Assembly (NCBI RefSeq): GCF_963678635.1
Contig: NC_087068.1
Span: 51,498,563-51,562,562 of the forward strand
DNA: 64,000 nt
DNA from: Symsagittifera roscoffensis
Lineage: Eukaryota; Xenacoelomorpha; Acoela; Convolutidae
Reading direction: 5' to 3'
Shown: one piece after another, positions 31,983-44,800 of the stretch
How the letters are laid out: each line of letters begins with the position of its first letter
How positions within the stretch are numbered: the stretch's first letter is position 1
Position numbers and translations under genes: made by a program
The notes under the pieces: generated by a model
What the model was told of the DNA's origin: nothing
Seen by the model: only the letters and a program-made list of their open reading frames with translations
Database searches by the model: none

Positions 31983-34640
31983 TCTTTGAAGTTTTCTTTC
32001 AATTTCGAATTTAAATTTTCTCAATATTCTAGAAAAAACATCGGCTTGTCAGATTTCTCGCTACCGCTGTAAGTTTTTCCTTCTGTGAAGTTTTTGATGT
32101 TTCGTTTTCAATTTTTTCCAATGTACTATTTAAAGTTTTTGATTTCCAGGATTCCTGATACTGATTTTTTCCCCAAATTTCCTTGTTTTTTTTAACGCTT
32201 CGTTGAAATTATTGAAGTTACTGTACATCGAAACAACCTAGGTATTGTTCCTTCCATAATGTTTTTGTTGTGCTGGAGGGGTGCGCAATTATGAAAGCTC
32301 AGTGTAGTTTCAGTATCCGTTGACATTCGATACCATTTACATGTTCCCTTTGTTGATTCACTACAAAATTCTTATCCAAAGTTGTATATATCTGATGATG
32401 CTAGTTATAGCGAAAACAATCGTATCTCAATTAAGACTTCGTTGACAAATAACTTTTTTTGAGCAAAAATGAATGACCATGGTTAAAAGCAAATGACAAG
32501 GCCAATCATACACATAAACAAAAACCTTGAAAAAAGCGTTTTTTGTCAAATTTTTTTTTAAAAATGTGTCGGTCGATCATACTCTGAAGTTTATCTTAAT
32601 TTTTGGAAAACGCTAAGCTTACAGAATTGGCCATGAACTTATCACAGCAACTGAAATGAGATGTCAATAAAATTGGAAGACTCGAATTATCAAAGCCGTA
32701 AAGTGGACAGAAATCAGTCTGGAGACAAATTGCTATTCGAGTAGAGCTGTCTTCTTCCTGATAGAGAACGCCGAGGGTTATTGCGAGATTTTTACTAAGA
32801 AGAACCTTAATTGGCAGGTTGACGAGTGAAGCGAGCCAATGGTCCAGATAATAAAACTACTTGATTTAAAACTATTTTTCTCTTAAAATTTTTCGGGTTG
32901 CTTGAACTACATTGTTTACCTAATTCTAGAGTCGCGTGAGTACTGAATTTTTTTCCTTGAATTTATTTTACATGTTCATGTTGAGATAAGGTGGGTTTTA
33001 GTTTGATCCATCTGAAATTGATCAAAAGCCCACTGTCTAATAAAAAGTAATGGTATACTTTCCAACCCTGTTTTTAACGGCATTCGCGTGTTTTAGGTAT
33101 TTAGAGACCAAAACATGGGGAAATTCTTATTTCTAGAGTGGGGGTGTTTTAGTAGTGCCATTTAAGCTGTAACACGATTTGATGGCCCCATGTCTTAAGC
33201 GAACCGTATTGGCTACGACAGAATAAGGTACAAAAACACAAGAGGTAGTGTCCCTGACACTTGATCCAATGTTAATAAGGCCTAATGCTCTTAAAATTAT
33301 GTGTGCCGTAGGCGGACGAGCGTTAAAAAAAGTAAAAGTGTGTCTAAAATTACGGCCAAAATAAATTAAGCACCATGACCAAATTAAATAGACAAACGAT
33401 AGTACCAACAAATTTCAAGCACAGTATTCATACACGGGCGAAGCTTCGCTTCGCACTACTTTTGATACAAGACAACCAAAAAATATTCATCATCAGAAGG
33501 TCAAAAGTATCGTAGTATCCGAGCTTATAGTAAGAAGTCCCTTCACCGCATTATTCAGTCAAAAACCTCGGAATTTAGCAGATATGGAAGAGTGAAGTAT
33601 AATGTGGAAAGAAAATAAAAAATTCAGATGAGTGGGAATCGAGCCAACCAGGTTGAGAAAAAAAACACTTGCATAGATTAAACCGGAGTTAAAAGTATTT
33701 GTGCTTGAAATTTTTTCAAAAACAGCTTGAGAATAGAAACATAATGAAAAACGTTGAAACTATGTGAAAAAATAGGTGAAACTTCCGTACGTCTTGAAGG
33801 AATTCTAGGGCCCAGCAAAAAGTGGTTGGTATTTTTTGAATTTGCTATACGAGACGAGACGAAATGCGTTATTTGCCCAAAAATTAGATTTGCCCAAAAG
33901 CTTAGCTGTTTCTCTAATAAATCAAGTGAGAGTGAAATTTTTTGAGATTGTGGAGTTTGAAGGCCATAACGTTTATCCAGAAGAAACAGGGCATAGCAAA
34001 ATATGAAGATAAGTTTTCATTAACCTGTTGTCAATTGAAGTTCCTTGGCAGCCAGTGATTTCAGGTCAATTTTCGCAAGCAGTTTCACCGGAAGCCAAAT
34101 GTGGCTCGGGTATCTTCCGCTCGCCTACTAACTTCGCCCGTTTTTTAGCCTCAGCAGTAAGAGCGTAAGCTACCTTAAGTACGGGTTTTGGTTTGGAGCC
34201 TGATGATGGAAAATATAATAAGTAGGAACTTTGGTTTGATTCAGCAAAATGTGAAGTAGCTTCGGAAAAAAAATCCAAAAAAAATAGACAGAGTAATTTA
34301 TTGATAAAGAAATTTCTCAAAGGATGGTTGCCAGGAAACGTTCCGATGGCAATGGTTGAATGTCTTACCGTGTAAAAATCTAAGACTAAAAATGTTAAAT
34401 CAGAACCTTAGAGTTGCAGTTGGACTCCGCCAATGTTCAAAACTTTGAGAAAAACATAGATGCGTTTGCGGAAAAGATGTAAGCGGAAAAGAATGGCATG
34501 GGTGGGCTATTTGGTCTCAAAAGTGCAGAGAGATTCTCAGGGAAATCAATTTTGAATGCCCTGATGAAGCAGAGTCTCGCCTCCACTCAAATTTTTTCTG
34601 TTTTAGAGCCAAGACACCTCAAATGACAAATCTGTAACAC
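31983..34640. other. Unassigned AT-rich DNA between the two retroelement copies
   Basis: No supported gene. Short features are the ribozyme-like CTGATGAT...GAAAAC motif at 32392-32417, a GCGAAGCTTCGCTTCGC palindrome-like word near 33438, a possible SINE B box at about 33628-33690 on the minus strand (GGCTCGATTCCCA) and a CCCTTCACCG word near 33539 shared with the element leader. Parts of 33500-34640 could be strongly decayed inverted leader, but I cannot align them. Confidence 0.4.
32392..32417 (+). ncRNA. Hammerhead-like core motif (uncertain)
   Basis: CTGATGAT, then GCTA GTTA TAGC hairpin, then GAAAAC. Same architecture as 11070-11096 but with different, still pairing, stem bases. A full ribozyme fold was not demonstrated. 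Confidence 0.25.
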
Positions 34641-34649
34641 TCGCCCGGA

Positions 34650-35005
34650 AATACATATCGACAAAAATTAAAGCTAGATTATAAAATGACTGGCTCTGTC
34701 TCAACACAGCTTCACATGCCTTTAATCGTCTCTACCAAAGTCAGTGTTCAATGAGTGGTTCACGTAACATCGGGTCGACGAAGTCGTTACACTTTGAAGG
34801 CTATCGGCCAAACCGCGCAAAGAACCTAGTTATAAGCAAAACAGGGTGCTCATGGCTGGGTCTCAGAGTCCCCAGACCACGAGAACACTCCTGAAAACAG
34901 AGCTACTTTTTAATTGTTATACTATTAATGATTTTGCTCACTAGATCATCATAAATCATCATATCCATCGGAGATGGATCAACTCTTTCCCTCAACTCCT
35001 AGCGA
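34650..35005 (-). mobile_element. Inverted leader fragment in front of retroelement copy 2
   Basis: The reverse complement matches 17365-17720 in the leader of copy 1 (GACCCAGCCATGA, GTTGATCCATCT, GTCGATATGTA.TTCCGGGCGA). It abuts, near 35005, plus-strand RT sequence of copy 2. The 5' end of copy 2 has therefore been replaced by an inverted leader piece. Confidence 0.8.
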
Positions 35006-36290
35006 GGTTTCAGAGGCTCATGGCTCAAGCTTTAACTAGCATGACTAAGAAGTACGGTAAACTCGTGATGTGCTATGTGGATGATGTGGTAGTAGTGAAA
35101 CCCATGTTGAAGGATCGTATTGACAGACTAGATAAACTTTTGTATGAAAACAGCTGGCTTAAAAAGCATTCCCTCAGTAATTCAATAAAGAAGGATGAAA
35201 ATAAACTTGGCGTGAGGCCGAATCCTGATGAGGTGGAAGCCGTGCTAACATGAAAAGTCCCTAAAAGGAAGCACGCAATTGATGGGTTCTAAGGATTTGT
35301 AAATTAACACAGAGAAATCGTGAAGCGGGTATGCAGATAAAGTCTATCCAATGCTGCAGCTGATGAGCAACAAAGGGAAGAAATTCGAGTGGAGTGGAAA
35401 AGTCTCAAGCAGCCTTTGAGAACATAAAACGGAGCTGCCCGAGGCGACAGTGGACAGGCGACAATTCTGCTGTCGAGACTGATGCCTCAAAAATTGAACA
35501 ATACGGAGATGAAATCTGGTGCATCAAAGGCAGAAACGTTTGCAGTAGTCACGCTTAGTGATACATATTGCGCCTATTTAGGAAGCGCTCCCTTAAAATT
35601 GCGTGTAGACAACATAGCCTTATTCTAGTTGAAGACGTACTCGAAGAACCAGTTACATTGGTTGTCGGATAGTCCGACTGGATGATGGTCACATGATAAT
35701 CGAGAATAGGACGCATGACTAGCACCAGATTGCCGACAGCGTCTATAAATACAAAATTTTATGAAAGATTAGAGCAGAAGCAAAACAGTCAGGTATAAAC
35801 AAATGAAGGATCCCGTTATCAGACAAGAGCACCCGATGAAGCACGTCAATTGACAAGCTTGCTCGAAAAACCAGGACACCCTATTTCGGGACCTACTCAA
35901 GTGTCAGTAAAGAAGGCAGCTGAGAAAAAAATCTTGTCGAAGGTAATCTGGTGCCTTTGGATCTCTTATTAAGATCCAGCTTGTTTCAGCAAAGGCTGAT
36001 TCGCGTGAGCTAAAACAGACTCTCATTGCTAGATAAAACGGTGCAAGCCCCACCAGAAGTGATTAAGATTCTGCGTAAATTGATGATAAGTGAAGAGAGC
36101 AGGGATGATCCAGAGTCGACAGCAGCGATAAAATCGTTAGCGCTTCGCGAGAAAATTCGGAACAACCCTTTATGTCAGCAGAAAGAAAACGAAAAATAAT
36201 GTATGACAGTAGTTCAGAAATTGTTGTCCTCCATTCCCCAAATTGTGTTGATGAGACATAATGCAAGACCAGGCAGGAGGATATCGGAGT
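35006..36290 (+). pseudogene. pol: RT/RNase H remnant of copy 2
   Basis: MAQALTSMTKKYGKLVMCYV and the YVDD box (35074-35085) match copy 1. The thumb follows in broken form (GVRPNPDEVEAVLT). RNase H remnants include LGSAPLKLRVDN near 35580-35612 and PGHP-like sequence near 35875. Numerous stops. Confidence 0.8.
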
Positions 36291-36831
36291 TGAGAAAAGA
36301 TGGTCAATTTTGAGACCCACGATCAAGCAATCAGTCAGGCTGTATCCACAAACTCGGTTCCGGAAATTTTGCCCGGAGAATCAGACAGCGAAGCGAATGA
36401 AATCAAGCATGGACAAGACTCGGCAGACAAGATTTTGTCCGGGGAGTTGAGTCTGATGAGCATGAGCAGATCGAGGGTATCACACTCTGCCACGGAGACG
36501 TGTTCCATGGAAAATTCACATTGTGGAAATCTCTCGAAGAAATAGGAAGCTGAGTCCTTCTCAAACAAGAACTCGAATACGTGTTCTAAGACATCGGAAT
36601 TAGCGATCCACACATTTTTGGTCAGGGCCAAAGATTTAGGGCCAGAGATTTAGGCAGGGAGAAACATCAAGATGCTGATGGTGATCGCCAGCTGTCTTTG
36701 AGTGAAAAATCTTGACTAACTCAGTAGATGACCTGGGAATGATAGCAGTGTCAAAACGCTCCATGAGCCTGCTATTGCAGAAGAAATAAATCAGGATTAA
36801 CATTGAGCCATTTGAACAGGATACAAGATCA

Positions 36832-38720
36832 TTGGCGAAGATCTGGTGTGTAAAAATGGAAGACGACGCACGTCAACCAAATGAGCTGAAATTACAATTT
36901 AGGAATAATAAAACATTACTGAAGACACCATTCAGACTCTGGGACTTACTAGGAGCGCAGAGAAATGATATAATGAGCAGCTGGAGGAGGTCGATCAAAA
37001 TCGGAGCTCCAGATAAAAGGGACCTAGAGGAAAACAGCTACCGGATTTTTTGGATCTGTTGCCGTAACTCTATCAAATGGAACTCATTTTCATGTCGCTT
37101 GAGAAAATTAGACATTAAGGAGTAGATAAAGTATACCATACAAGCTTGAAACGCTTGGAATGAAGAAAGCGTGTCTCGGAATGAAGAGAGCAAGAGAAGA
37201 GTGGGTTACAGCATGTTTTTCCTGCCAACAGGTGAAAGATCTCAGGAAACTGAAATTCCCCTTGTAGAAATTGAGTCATCAGATTTTAAAGAAGTGGTGC
37301 AGATTGACAATCAGAAAAAAATGAGTGACAGACAGTGGCTATAATCAGGTGATGATGATGATCGATCACTTTACAAAGTTTACAGAAGCTATTTACTGCG
37401 AGCCATCCTCACCCGAGAAGAAGTGCAATCATCTGATCCATTGTTGGATTGCCAGAGATGAATGTCTGATGACGAAACAGTCGGACAATTGGACTGCATT
37501 TGTAGGCTGATTAAAGAGCTCATTAGACGATCTCTCCTTCTGACTCAAGTTCATTCAACAACGTACCGCGCACAGACAAGGGGCTAAGTAGGGAGACAGA
37601 TTCGAACTTTGGTGTCATTGTTATAAGCATACTGTTCACGATACATGATTGACTGGGACAGATATTTGCCGCGAATGATGAAGGCTTACAACAGTACGCA
37701 CCACTCTACTACGGGCATTAGTCCACACATGATGCTGACAGGACACGAGAAGGCTCTGCCTCTTACTACTCTCTTTTACTGCGAAACCGAGGGCAAAAAT
37801 TATCCACGCATGTCTAAGTTGGAGTTGTGATAAATCCTCAGCAGGAACATAATGACATGTGCAGACGCAAACAAAAACAACATGCACAGGAAGCGCAGAG
37901 AAAGAAATTCGACAAGAGAGCATCGGATTTCAAAACATACTCGTTGGGTCTTTTAGAACATGATCCGACCAAGATATGAAAAAAAAACGTTTGAGAAAAT
38001 GAGGGGCCGTTCAGAAAAAAGAAGTACATCAAGAAAAATGTTTCTACAGACTCAGCGCCGGCGGAATTTTACCTTTCGAGAAAATCAAGCAGCAAGAATA
38101 TCAATCCCGAAAGCGGGGAAAGACTGCCGTTGGATCTGGATCTTAGGGACACAGTGAAAGCGGAAGAAAGCTTAGCCTATGCGCAGAAAGATTGGAACCA
38201 CTCCGAAGAGAATGAGACCGCCAGGAACACGAATCCACCCTTCAAAAATGAAACTCGACACAGCAGTAGAGTAAGATCTGCGAAGAAGTGCAATCTGTAT
38301 TGAAAAAACTTCGTGGTAGATAGGATAGACCTTCAGAAGATAGCGGAGGAGCTACAGGATCTAGAAGAGAAAACGGTGTCAAGGGAAGTGGAAATTGTAG
38401 ACGACCAGGACAAGAAACAGCTCGAAAATCCGAAGTGGACATCGATGATGAGCTACAGCAATGATACGAGCAAGAACTAACTAACCTGTGCGACCTGGAG
38501 TGATTAACGAAATTGCAACATACCCAGAGATACCAATGTGACAATTCAGGATTTATACCGCGAAAGTATAATATTCATCAAGAATGATAAACATGATTCT
38601 TCCTGGCCAGCCCAGGAAAGTCCACTGCTCATTCCTGCTTCCAACCTTAATCTATTATCAGATATGCGGTCGACGTGGAAGTCGATGGATGTTTTTGTCC
38701 GTAAAGTGGGGTTGTCACTG
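36832..38720 (+). pseudogene. pol: Integrase remnant of copy 2
   Basis: AKIWCVKMEDDARQPNELKL at 36832 matches the start of the copy 1 integrase ORF. The VVQID block at about 37293, MIDHFTKFTEAI, a QSDNWTAFVG block at about 37478-37509 (the Gly after the Asn is mutated to Trp) and TGISPHMMLTGHEKALPL near 37715 follow. The acidic tail ends MRSTWKSMDVFVRKVGL near 38665-38715, as in copy 1. Broken by many stops and shifts. Confidence 0.8.
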
Positions 38721-38844
38721 GAAAAAAATTATTTATTCCCACTGACATCATCCACTGTGCGCGACCGAAAAGAAATACCTAGACCCTGAAGATGTTGTTT
38801 TAACTCTGACTAGATCGAAAGAATCCAAGTGGGGATGGGAGTAA

Positions 38845-38985
38845 AAAGAGCTCTCACTTCCAGTGTGCAATAAGAACAGAGAACGACTGCATCCACGGGA
38901 TTCGTACGCGCTATTTTATGTACTCTTTTTAGATACCAACATCGAAGTGTGCGTACATAAGAAGTATTACTTACGTATAGGTTGA
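38845..38985 (+). pseudogene. Macro-like C-terminus remnant of copy 2
   Basis: ELSLPV, then a variant of the loop (NKNRERLHPRD), then SYALFYVLFLDTNIEV matches the end of the macro-like segment of copy 1 in the same place behind integrase. The N-terminal part is largely gone. It shows that the module belongs to the element and is not a chance insertion. Confidence 0.72.
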
Positions 38986-39389
38986 CGAGAGGATCGGAAT
39001 GTTTAGGCCAAAAGGACTTAGTTAAGGAACCTATCAGATTTCAAGATATTCATGTCAATTAGTGCAATTAAGGTCATTAAGACTAGATATTTGGGTAAGT
39101 TAGTGACCACTAACATCTCTACAAATAACCTCGAAAAACGATCCAAAGTGTGGACTGTCCACTCTTAGATCTCTTTCCAAAATTCTGGATTGAATGATAG
39201 TTTGGACAATTAACACCTTCTTAATGCGTACGGGAGGCCGATGTTGTCCAATCATAATGGTTAAAACGAGACTTTACTTTTTGATTCTGATTAATCAACT
39301 TGATTTCAAATCAGCTTTCAAAAAACAAAATGATCAACATCGAATTATTATGCTGAAGTCATTAGGGACAACTTTGATGTTAACGACTT

Positions 39390-41270
39390 GGTAGAAGCCT
39401 ATAATTGATCGGCCAAAAATTTGCTCTATAGCCGGCTAGTGCTCTGGATGATCCAAGAAGTAGTGATGCTGACGGCTGCCTTAACGAGCATCTTGGGGCA
39501 TGACAACCGTGGGGATCGCCACACGAAAGTCTTGTTGATGGCCGCCTATCTAGAACGCCGATACATGCGTGTAATGAATTGGAGAAACGTGGAAACTTCA
39601 GGAAATGGCTTGGCGCAGGAGCCTTGGCTGGAGATATCAAGGACAAATCAGCCAGGAAAGATGCCTCTTCCAACTGGGCCTCGGCCTGATTTCAGGAGAA
39701 GACATTGAACGATATGGAAGGAGATTATTAGCCAGGCTGCCTCGTCTGCCTCACAATTGTAGCTAAGCTACCGACGAGGCTCAGAGTAGAGGAGGAACTA
39801 CAGACGAAAGAAAAAATGAAAGACATCACGGAGAGAGGGAACGAGCTGGATAAGGTAAGGAGGTAGTTTGTCAGAACTCGAAAAGATAGAGATATGCGGA
39901 GAAGCCTAATCGAGGACTGTAACAAAATTTAGAAAGAGTATATAGAGCGTCTGAGATGACAATACAAGGAACAATCTGAGGGTATGAGATATACAGACAG
40001 ATCGTATAGCACCTGATCGGGATTTCTCTAACATGAATCGACCTGTCGATCTGTTTACACCAGGAGAACTGGTTCAGACAACAGAAACGCAAGTAACGTC
40101 ACCAAATGGATGATTGACATCCGGGACCCAAGTGATACATTAGGAGATCCGATTGTAGAAAGGACAATGAAACAATTAGTCGAGACGTCGGGTCGCTTGG
40201 TGGCAATCAGAAATTCGCCAGATTTGGCGTTGATACTATTGATGACACTGGCAGTGTGGAACTCTCCAGAGTAGTAGCAGGATGGGCAGATACGAGGTCA
40301 ACTACGATGAGTGAGCCAAGGCAGGGATCCAGCAGACAGATAAGGAAATTTCCCATGAAGAAGCTCTCATGAGTGTTAGACGTACTGAAAAACAATCAAA
40401 AAGAGAAAAATTTCACGAGGCTACAGGACTTCGATCCGCAGGCTTCTCTTTACGATTCAGTAGGGAATCCAGTAGTGAAAGTGCAACAAGCATCCCCTGG
40501 CACCTCACTCCTGATATTGGGCGAAGGCCTAGTGTGGGTTTTGCAAAATCTGAGGACTTCTTGGATTACGACAGTGATGGCGTTTGGAGGCGCTAATGTG
40601 GCCCAGCTATATAGAACGGTTGAAGCCAAGAATCCAGGAAAAAGTGCCGATTTGATGATCTTGTTGAGCACCAACAAGGTGTCCATGAGTCAGAAGAGGA
40701 AGAGGGTCGTTGGGAGGGAACGTTGGTCTGCTTGTTGACAGCATTTTGGCAGAAATTCCAGTATTTGATACCGACCATTTTCCCGATACCAATGAATACA
40801 AAGACGCACTTAGCTTCTGCACAAAGGTAGAACGAAAAAGCTATGAGATGAAACAACACAACATAGTGAGCAAACTGGCAAATCGCAAGGCTCGAAAGCT
40901 GATGATGATGAATCGGGAGCTTGAAATATGGGCAATGGATCAATGCAGTTTGAGAGCTGATGGTATTCATATCGACAACACAAAAGGACATACCTAGATG
41001 AATCGTGATTTTCAAGAACGACTGGGAGTGCACGAGCTTGAAATGAAATTATTCAATACGGGAGTATTGGGCGCTGAAGAGGTAGCTAACGTGCGTGCCA
41101 TTTTTACCTTCGTACCTCCTAGTTTGGAAATGCACCTGGGATCTGTCCAAGCGACGGCACAGGCATTACGGGGCGCGCATGATCAAGAACAGATACAAGA
41201 CGGGATGGAACGATGGGTGAGAGTCCCGCAATTAGAAAAACACATCCGAGACGCAGACTGGGTTCAGTGA
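39390..41270 (+). pseudogene. 3' ORF of copy 2 with SGNH hydrolase C-terminus preserved
   Basis: ILGHDNRGDR near 39492 and a Pro-rich stretch match the N-terminal part in copy 1. LLILGEGLVWVLQNLRTSW (about 40509-40560) is block I with Gly-Asp-Ser changed to Gly-Glu-Gly. FGGANVAQL follows. In frame 0, SLRADGIHIDNTKGH (about 40947-40995) contains the block V Asp-x-x-His (Asp 40959, His 40968) that copy 1 lacks. After one stop (40995-40997) the frame continues to 41270 (FQERLGVHELEMKLFNTGVL). Multiple shifts between blocks I and V make it dead. Confidence 0.75.
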
Positions 41271-41700
41271 ACCAAGCAGAAGTGGCGAATCGTTGCTAGC
41301 CGATGTTGTCAAGACCTGTGCTTCTCCTTAGCACATTCACAAGCAGAATCCAATGAAATTGAATCTCCAAACTTTCAGCTTTGCTTTGGACGCTGGGCGA
41401 TTGCTGGGCGGTGCGAGCTTTTCTGCCAATGAATTAGAATCGGTTGTAGGATTAGACTGGCTGATCGTCGCTGAAATCAATTTCAGTTCATTGAAAGCAT
41501 CAAGACTGGCCGACCTCGAGGGACTGCACTCGAACAACGCATTTCTTGAAACTTTCACAAAAATAGTTGCGGAGCCCAATTGCACGCATTTATTTTATCA
41601 TTTCTATTGGCGCAAAACGATTTATCGTTCCGTCCCCTTCACCATTCTTTCAATGAAGTCGCATTCAAACAGTTATTAATCTGATTTATGAAAAAATTGG
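41271..41700. other. Unassigned DNA after copy 2
   Basis: GC-richer than the repeats that follow, with a 108-codon frame (41353-41679) of unknown identity. It may be the 3' UTR or LTR of copy 2, but I could not align it to 16903-17300. Confidence 0.35.
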
Positions 41701-41704
41701 CGGA

Positions 41705-41853
41705 AAATTTGTACTCGAGGTGTTTTTTTTTCTCAGACAAATTACCACTGTTGAACTAGCAACTTTTAAGGTTTTTTCCCCTATATTATCTGAGAGTAAA
41801 AGTTGTCCTGAGCTCAAATTCCAAAAGAAATTTTAACTGTGATCATTTTTTGT
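41705..41853 (-). mobile_element. Fragment of the 550-bp palindrome-ended repeat family (inverted)
   Basis: CTCAGACAAATTACCACTGTTGAACTAGCAACTTTTAA, then TTGTCCTGAGCTCAAATT and GTGATCATTTTTTGTAA, matches 49855-49985, the minus-oriented copy, with divergence. It ends where the 1.4-kb tandem units begin. Confidence 0.6.
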
Positions 41854-44800
41854 AAGGTGATTGCATTTTCATCAATTGTTATAAGGCTTCATAGAACTTA
41901 ACAGACATTCCAAACCTTGTTACATTTGAACATAAACAGTAAGGCAAGTTTTTTGTTTCCATTAAGGCTTAAGGCTTCCAAAAATATGCGATAAAAAAAG
42001 GTGGAATTTAAATTTTTTTTTAATACTAACAAATGAAACTTGTTTAAATGAAGCTTGTTTAGCCGTAAACTGAAAATCAAAACCATGAAACGAAAACTTT
42101 CTGCTGCTCAAATATATTTCTACTGCAAGTCAGAATCATTCCATGATCAGTTTCAAAAAGTATCTTTAAGAAATTGATTGATATCAACTTTCTACTACAA
42201 AATTTCAAGGCCAGCACAAAAATCAAGGCTTTGAAAATTAGATTATAGAACAAACACTGCAGAAAAGGGTAGATTTTTGTTATAAGTATCAGGCATGGTT
42301 GCAATTCGATTAAAAAAAACAGCGTAAATGATACAGTGCCAAACTCCCAGCTCCCTCCATAAAAAAACGAACAGTTTTTTTTTATTTTTCTTAATTTTTT
42401 GTTCTTAGTTTTGTATTATGTTTTCTACTTGTCTTAGATTCATCTTTTTTAGTTATTAGACATCATCGGAAAGTCTAAACTATGAAACGCAAAATGTCAC
42501 TGTGTCAAAAAAATTTGGAGCTTGTGCTATTCTGATTCAGTTCTACAGCAAGTCAGCTATTTCTAACTTTTCGTTTGATGAGAAGTTTCAGTAAAATGCT
42601 GGAAAATAATTCGTAATCAAGAATTATTAAGAGTTGTATTGTCTTTCTGAAGCAATTCATTTATTGTTTTATTTTATGTTCCTACTTCGAAACTGTTTTA
42701 ACATGTATAAACGTGAGAGATAGGTTCAGAACAGTGGCGTGCGCAGAAATTTTTCTAGGAAGGGGGCAGTTTTTTGGTTTTTGCAGACCTTTTTTTTGGG
42801 TCGATCAATTTTTTTTTACAAGTTATCCGAAATTAGTATAAACGTTTTTTCTTGCTTTCAAAAAACAGGCCGAAGAAAGCGTTTTTAAGCACTTTTTGGA
42901 AAATTTGACAGAAAAATGTGTTTTTTTTTCTGCTTGAGCTCACCCTTCAAAATTAAATAATATTGGCGCCAAAGGCGCCTTTAGACATTTTTTGGTCAGT
43001 GTTCACCAAAGAAGGGACCCTTTGGAAAAATTTGGCAACCAGGCCGGGGGCGGATTTAGGGGGGGACGCCCCCCCTTCAGGGATTCGACCCCCTGCTGAC
43101 CCAAAGGGTCCCCTTTGTACTATTTTGAGATATCCATTTTTGGTAGTGGACCTCAAAGTTTTTCACAATCAAGCAAATGATTTGTACTGTTGTACTATTT
43201 TGAGATATCCATTTTTGGTTACGGAACTCAAAGTTTTTCACAATCAAGAACAAGGTGATTGCGTTTTCATCAATTGTCATAAGGCTTCATAGATTTTAAC
43301 AGACTTTCCGAACCTTGTTACATTTGAACATAAACAGCAAGGCAAGTTTTTTGTTTCCATTAAGGCTTAAGGCGCTTTTTTGCTTCCAAAAATATGCGAT
43401 AAAAAATGGTGAAATTTAAAAAATTTTTTAATACTAACAAATGAAATTTGTTTAAATGAAGCTTTTGTAGCCGTAAACTGAAAATCAAAACCATAAAACG
43501 AAAACTTTCTGCTGCTCAAATATATTTCTACTGCAAGTCAGAATCATTCCATGATCAGTTTCAAAAAGTAATTTTAAGAAATTGATTGATATCAACTTTC
43601 TTCTACAAAAATTCAAGGCCAGCACAAAAATCAATCTTTGAAAATTAGATTATAGAACAAACACTGCAGAAAAGGGTAGATTTTTCATCATAAGTATCAG
43701 GCATGGTTGCAATTCGATAAAAAAGCAGCGTAAATGATAAGTGTCAAACTCCCAGCTCCCTCCATAAAAAAACGAACAGTTTTTTTTATTTTTCTTAATT
43801 TTTTGTTCTTAGTTTTGTATTCTGTTTTCTACTTGTCTTAGATTCATCTTTTTTAGTTATTAGACATCATCGGAAAGTCTAAACTATGAAACGCAAAATG
43901 TCACTGTGTCAAAAAAAATTGGAGCTTGTGCTATTCTGATTCAGTTCTACAGCAAGTCAGCTTTTTCCAACTTTTCGTTTGATGAGAAGTTTCAGTAAAA
44001 TGCTGGAAAATAATTCGTAATCAAGAATTATCAAGAGTTGTATTGTCTTTCTGAAGCAATTCATTTATTGTTTTATTTTGTGTTCCTACTTCGAAACTGT
44101 TTTAACATGAATAAACGTGAGAGATAGGTTCAGAACAGTGGCGTGCGCAGAAATTTTTCTAGGAAGGGGGCAGTTTTTTGGTTTTTGCAGACCTTTTTTT
44201 TTGGGTCGATCAATATTTTTTTACAAGTTATCCGAAATTAGTATAAACGTTTTTTCTTGCTTTCAAAAAACAGGCCGAAGAAAGCGTTTTTAAGCACTTT
44301 TTGGAAAATTTGACAGAAAAATGTGTTTTTTTTTCTGCTTGAGCTCACCCTTCAAAATTAAATAATATTGGCGCCAAAGGCGCCTTTAGACATTTTTTGG
44401 TCAGTGTTCACCAAAGAAGGGACCCTTTGGAAAAATTTGGCAACCAGGCCGGGGGCGGATTTAGGGGGGGACGCCCCCCCCCCCCCCCCTTCAGGGATTC
44501 GACCCCCTGCTGACCCAAAGGGTCCCCTTTGTACTATTTTGAGATATCCATTTTTGGTAGTGGACCTCAAAGTTTTTCACAATCAAGCAAATGATTTGTA
44601 CTGTTGTACTATTTTGAGATATCCATTTTTGGTTACGGAACTCAAAGTTTTTCACAATCAAGAACAAGGTGATTGCGTTTTCATCAATTGTTATAAGGCT
44701 TCATAGAACTTAACAGACTTTCCGAACCTTGTTACATTTGAACATAAACAGCAAGGCAAGTTTTTTGTTTCCATTAAGGCTTAAGGCGCTTTTTTGCTTC

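Larger units (their letters stand above)
35006..41270 (+). mobile_element. Decayed second copy of the same LTR retrotransposon (copy 2)
   Basis: Collinear with 25300-31980 of copy 1 in the same orientation: RT, RNase H, linker, integrase, acidic tail, macro-like end and 3' ORF. It lacks everything upstream of the RT palm. Many stops, deletions and frameshifts make it older than copy 1. It extends about 480 bp further in the 3' ORF than copy 1, so it supplies the C-terminal part missing there. No 3' LTR could be identified after 41270. Confidence 0.85.

Noticed and set aside
33628-33690. tRNA-derived SINE on the minus strand
   Set aside because: Only a B-box-like word (GGCTCGATTCCCA) is visible; the A box is too weak to support a feature.
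42963-43292. Reading frames in the MITE cores (also 44368-44706, 45755-46042, 59224-59472, 63070-63492)
   Set aside because: They lie in inverted-repeat MITE sequence and change with each copy; no protein family.
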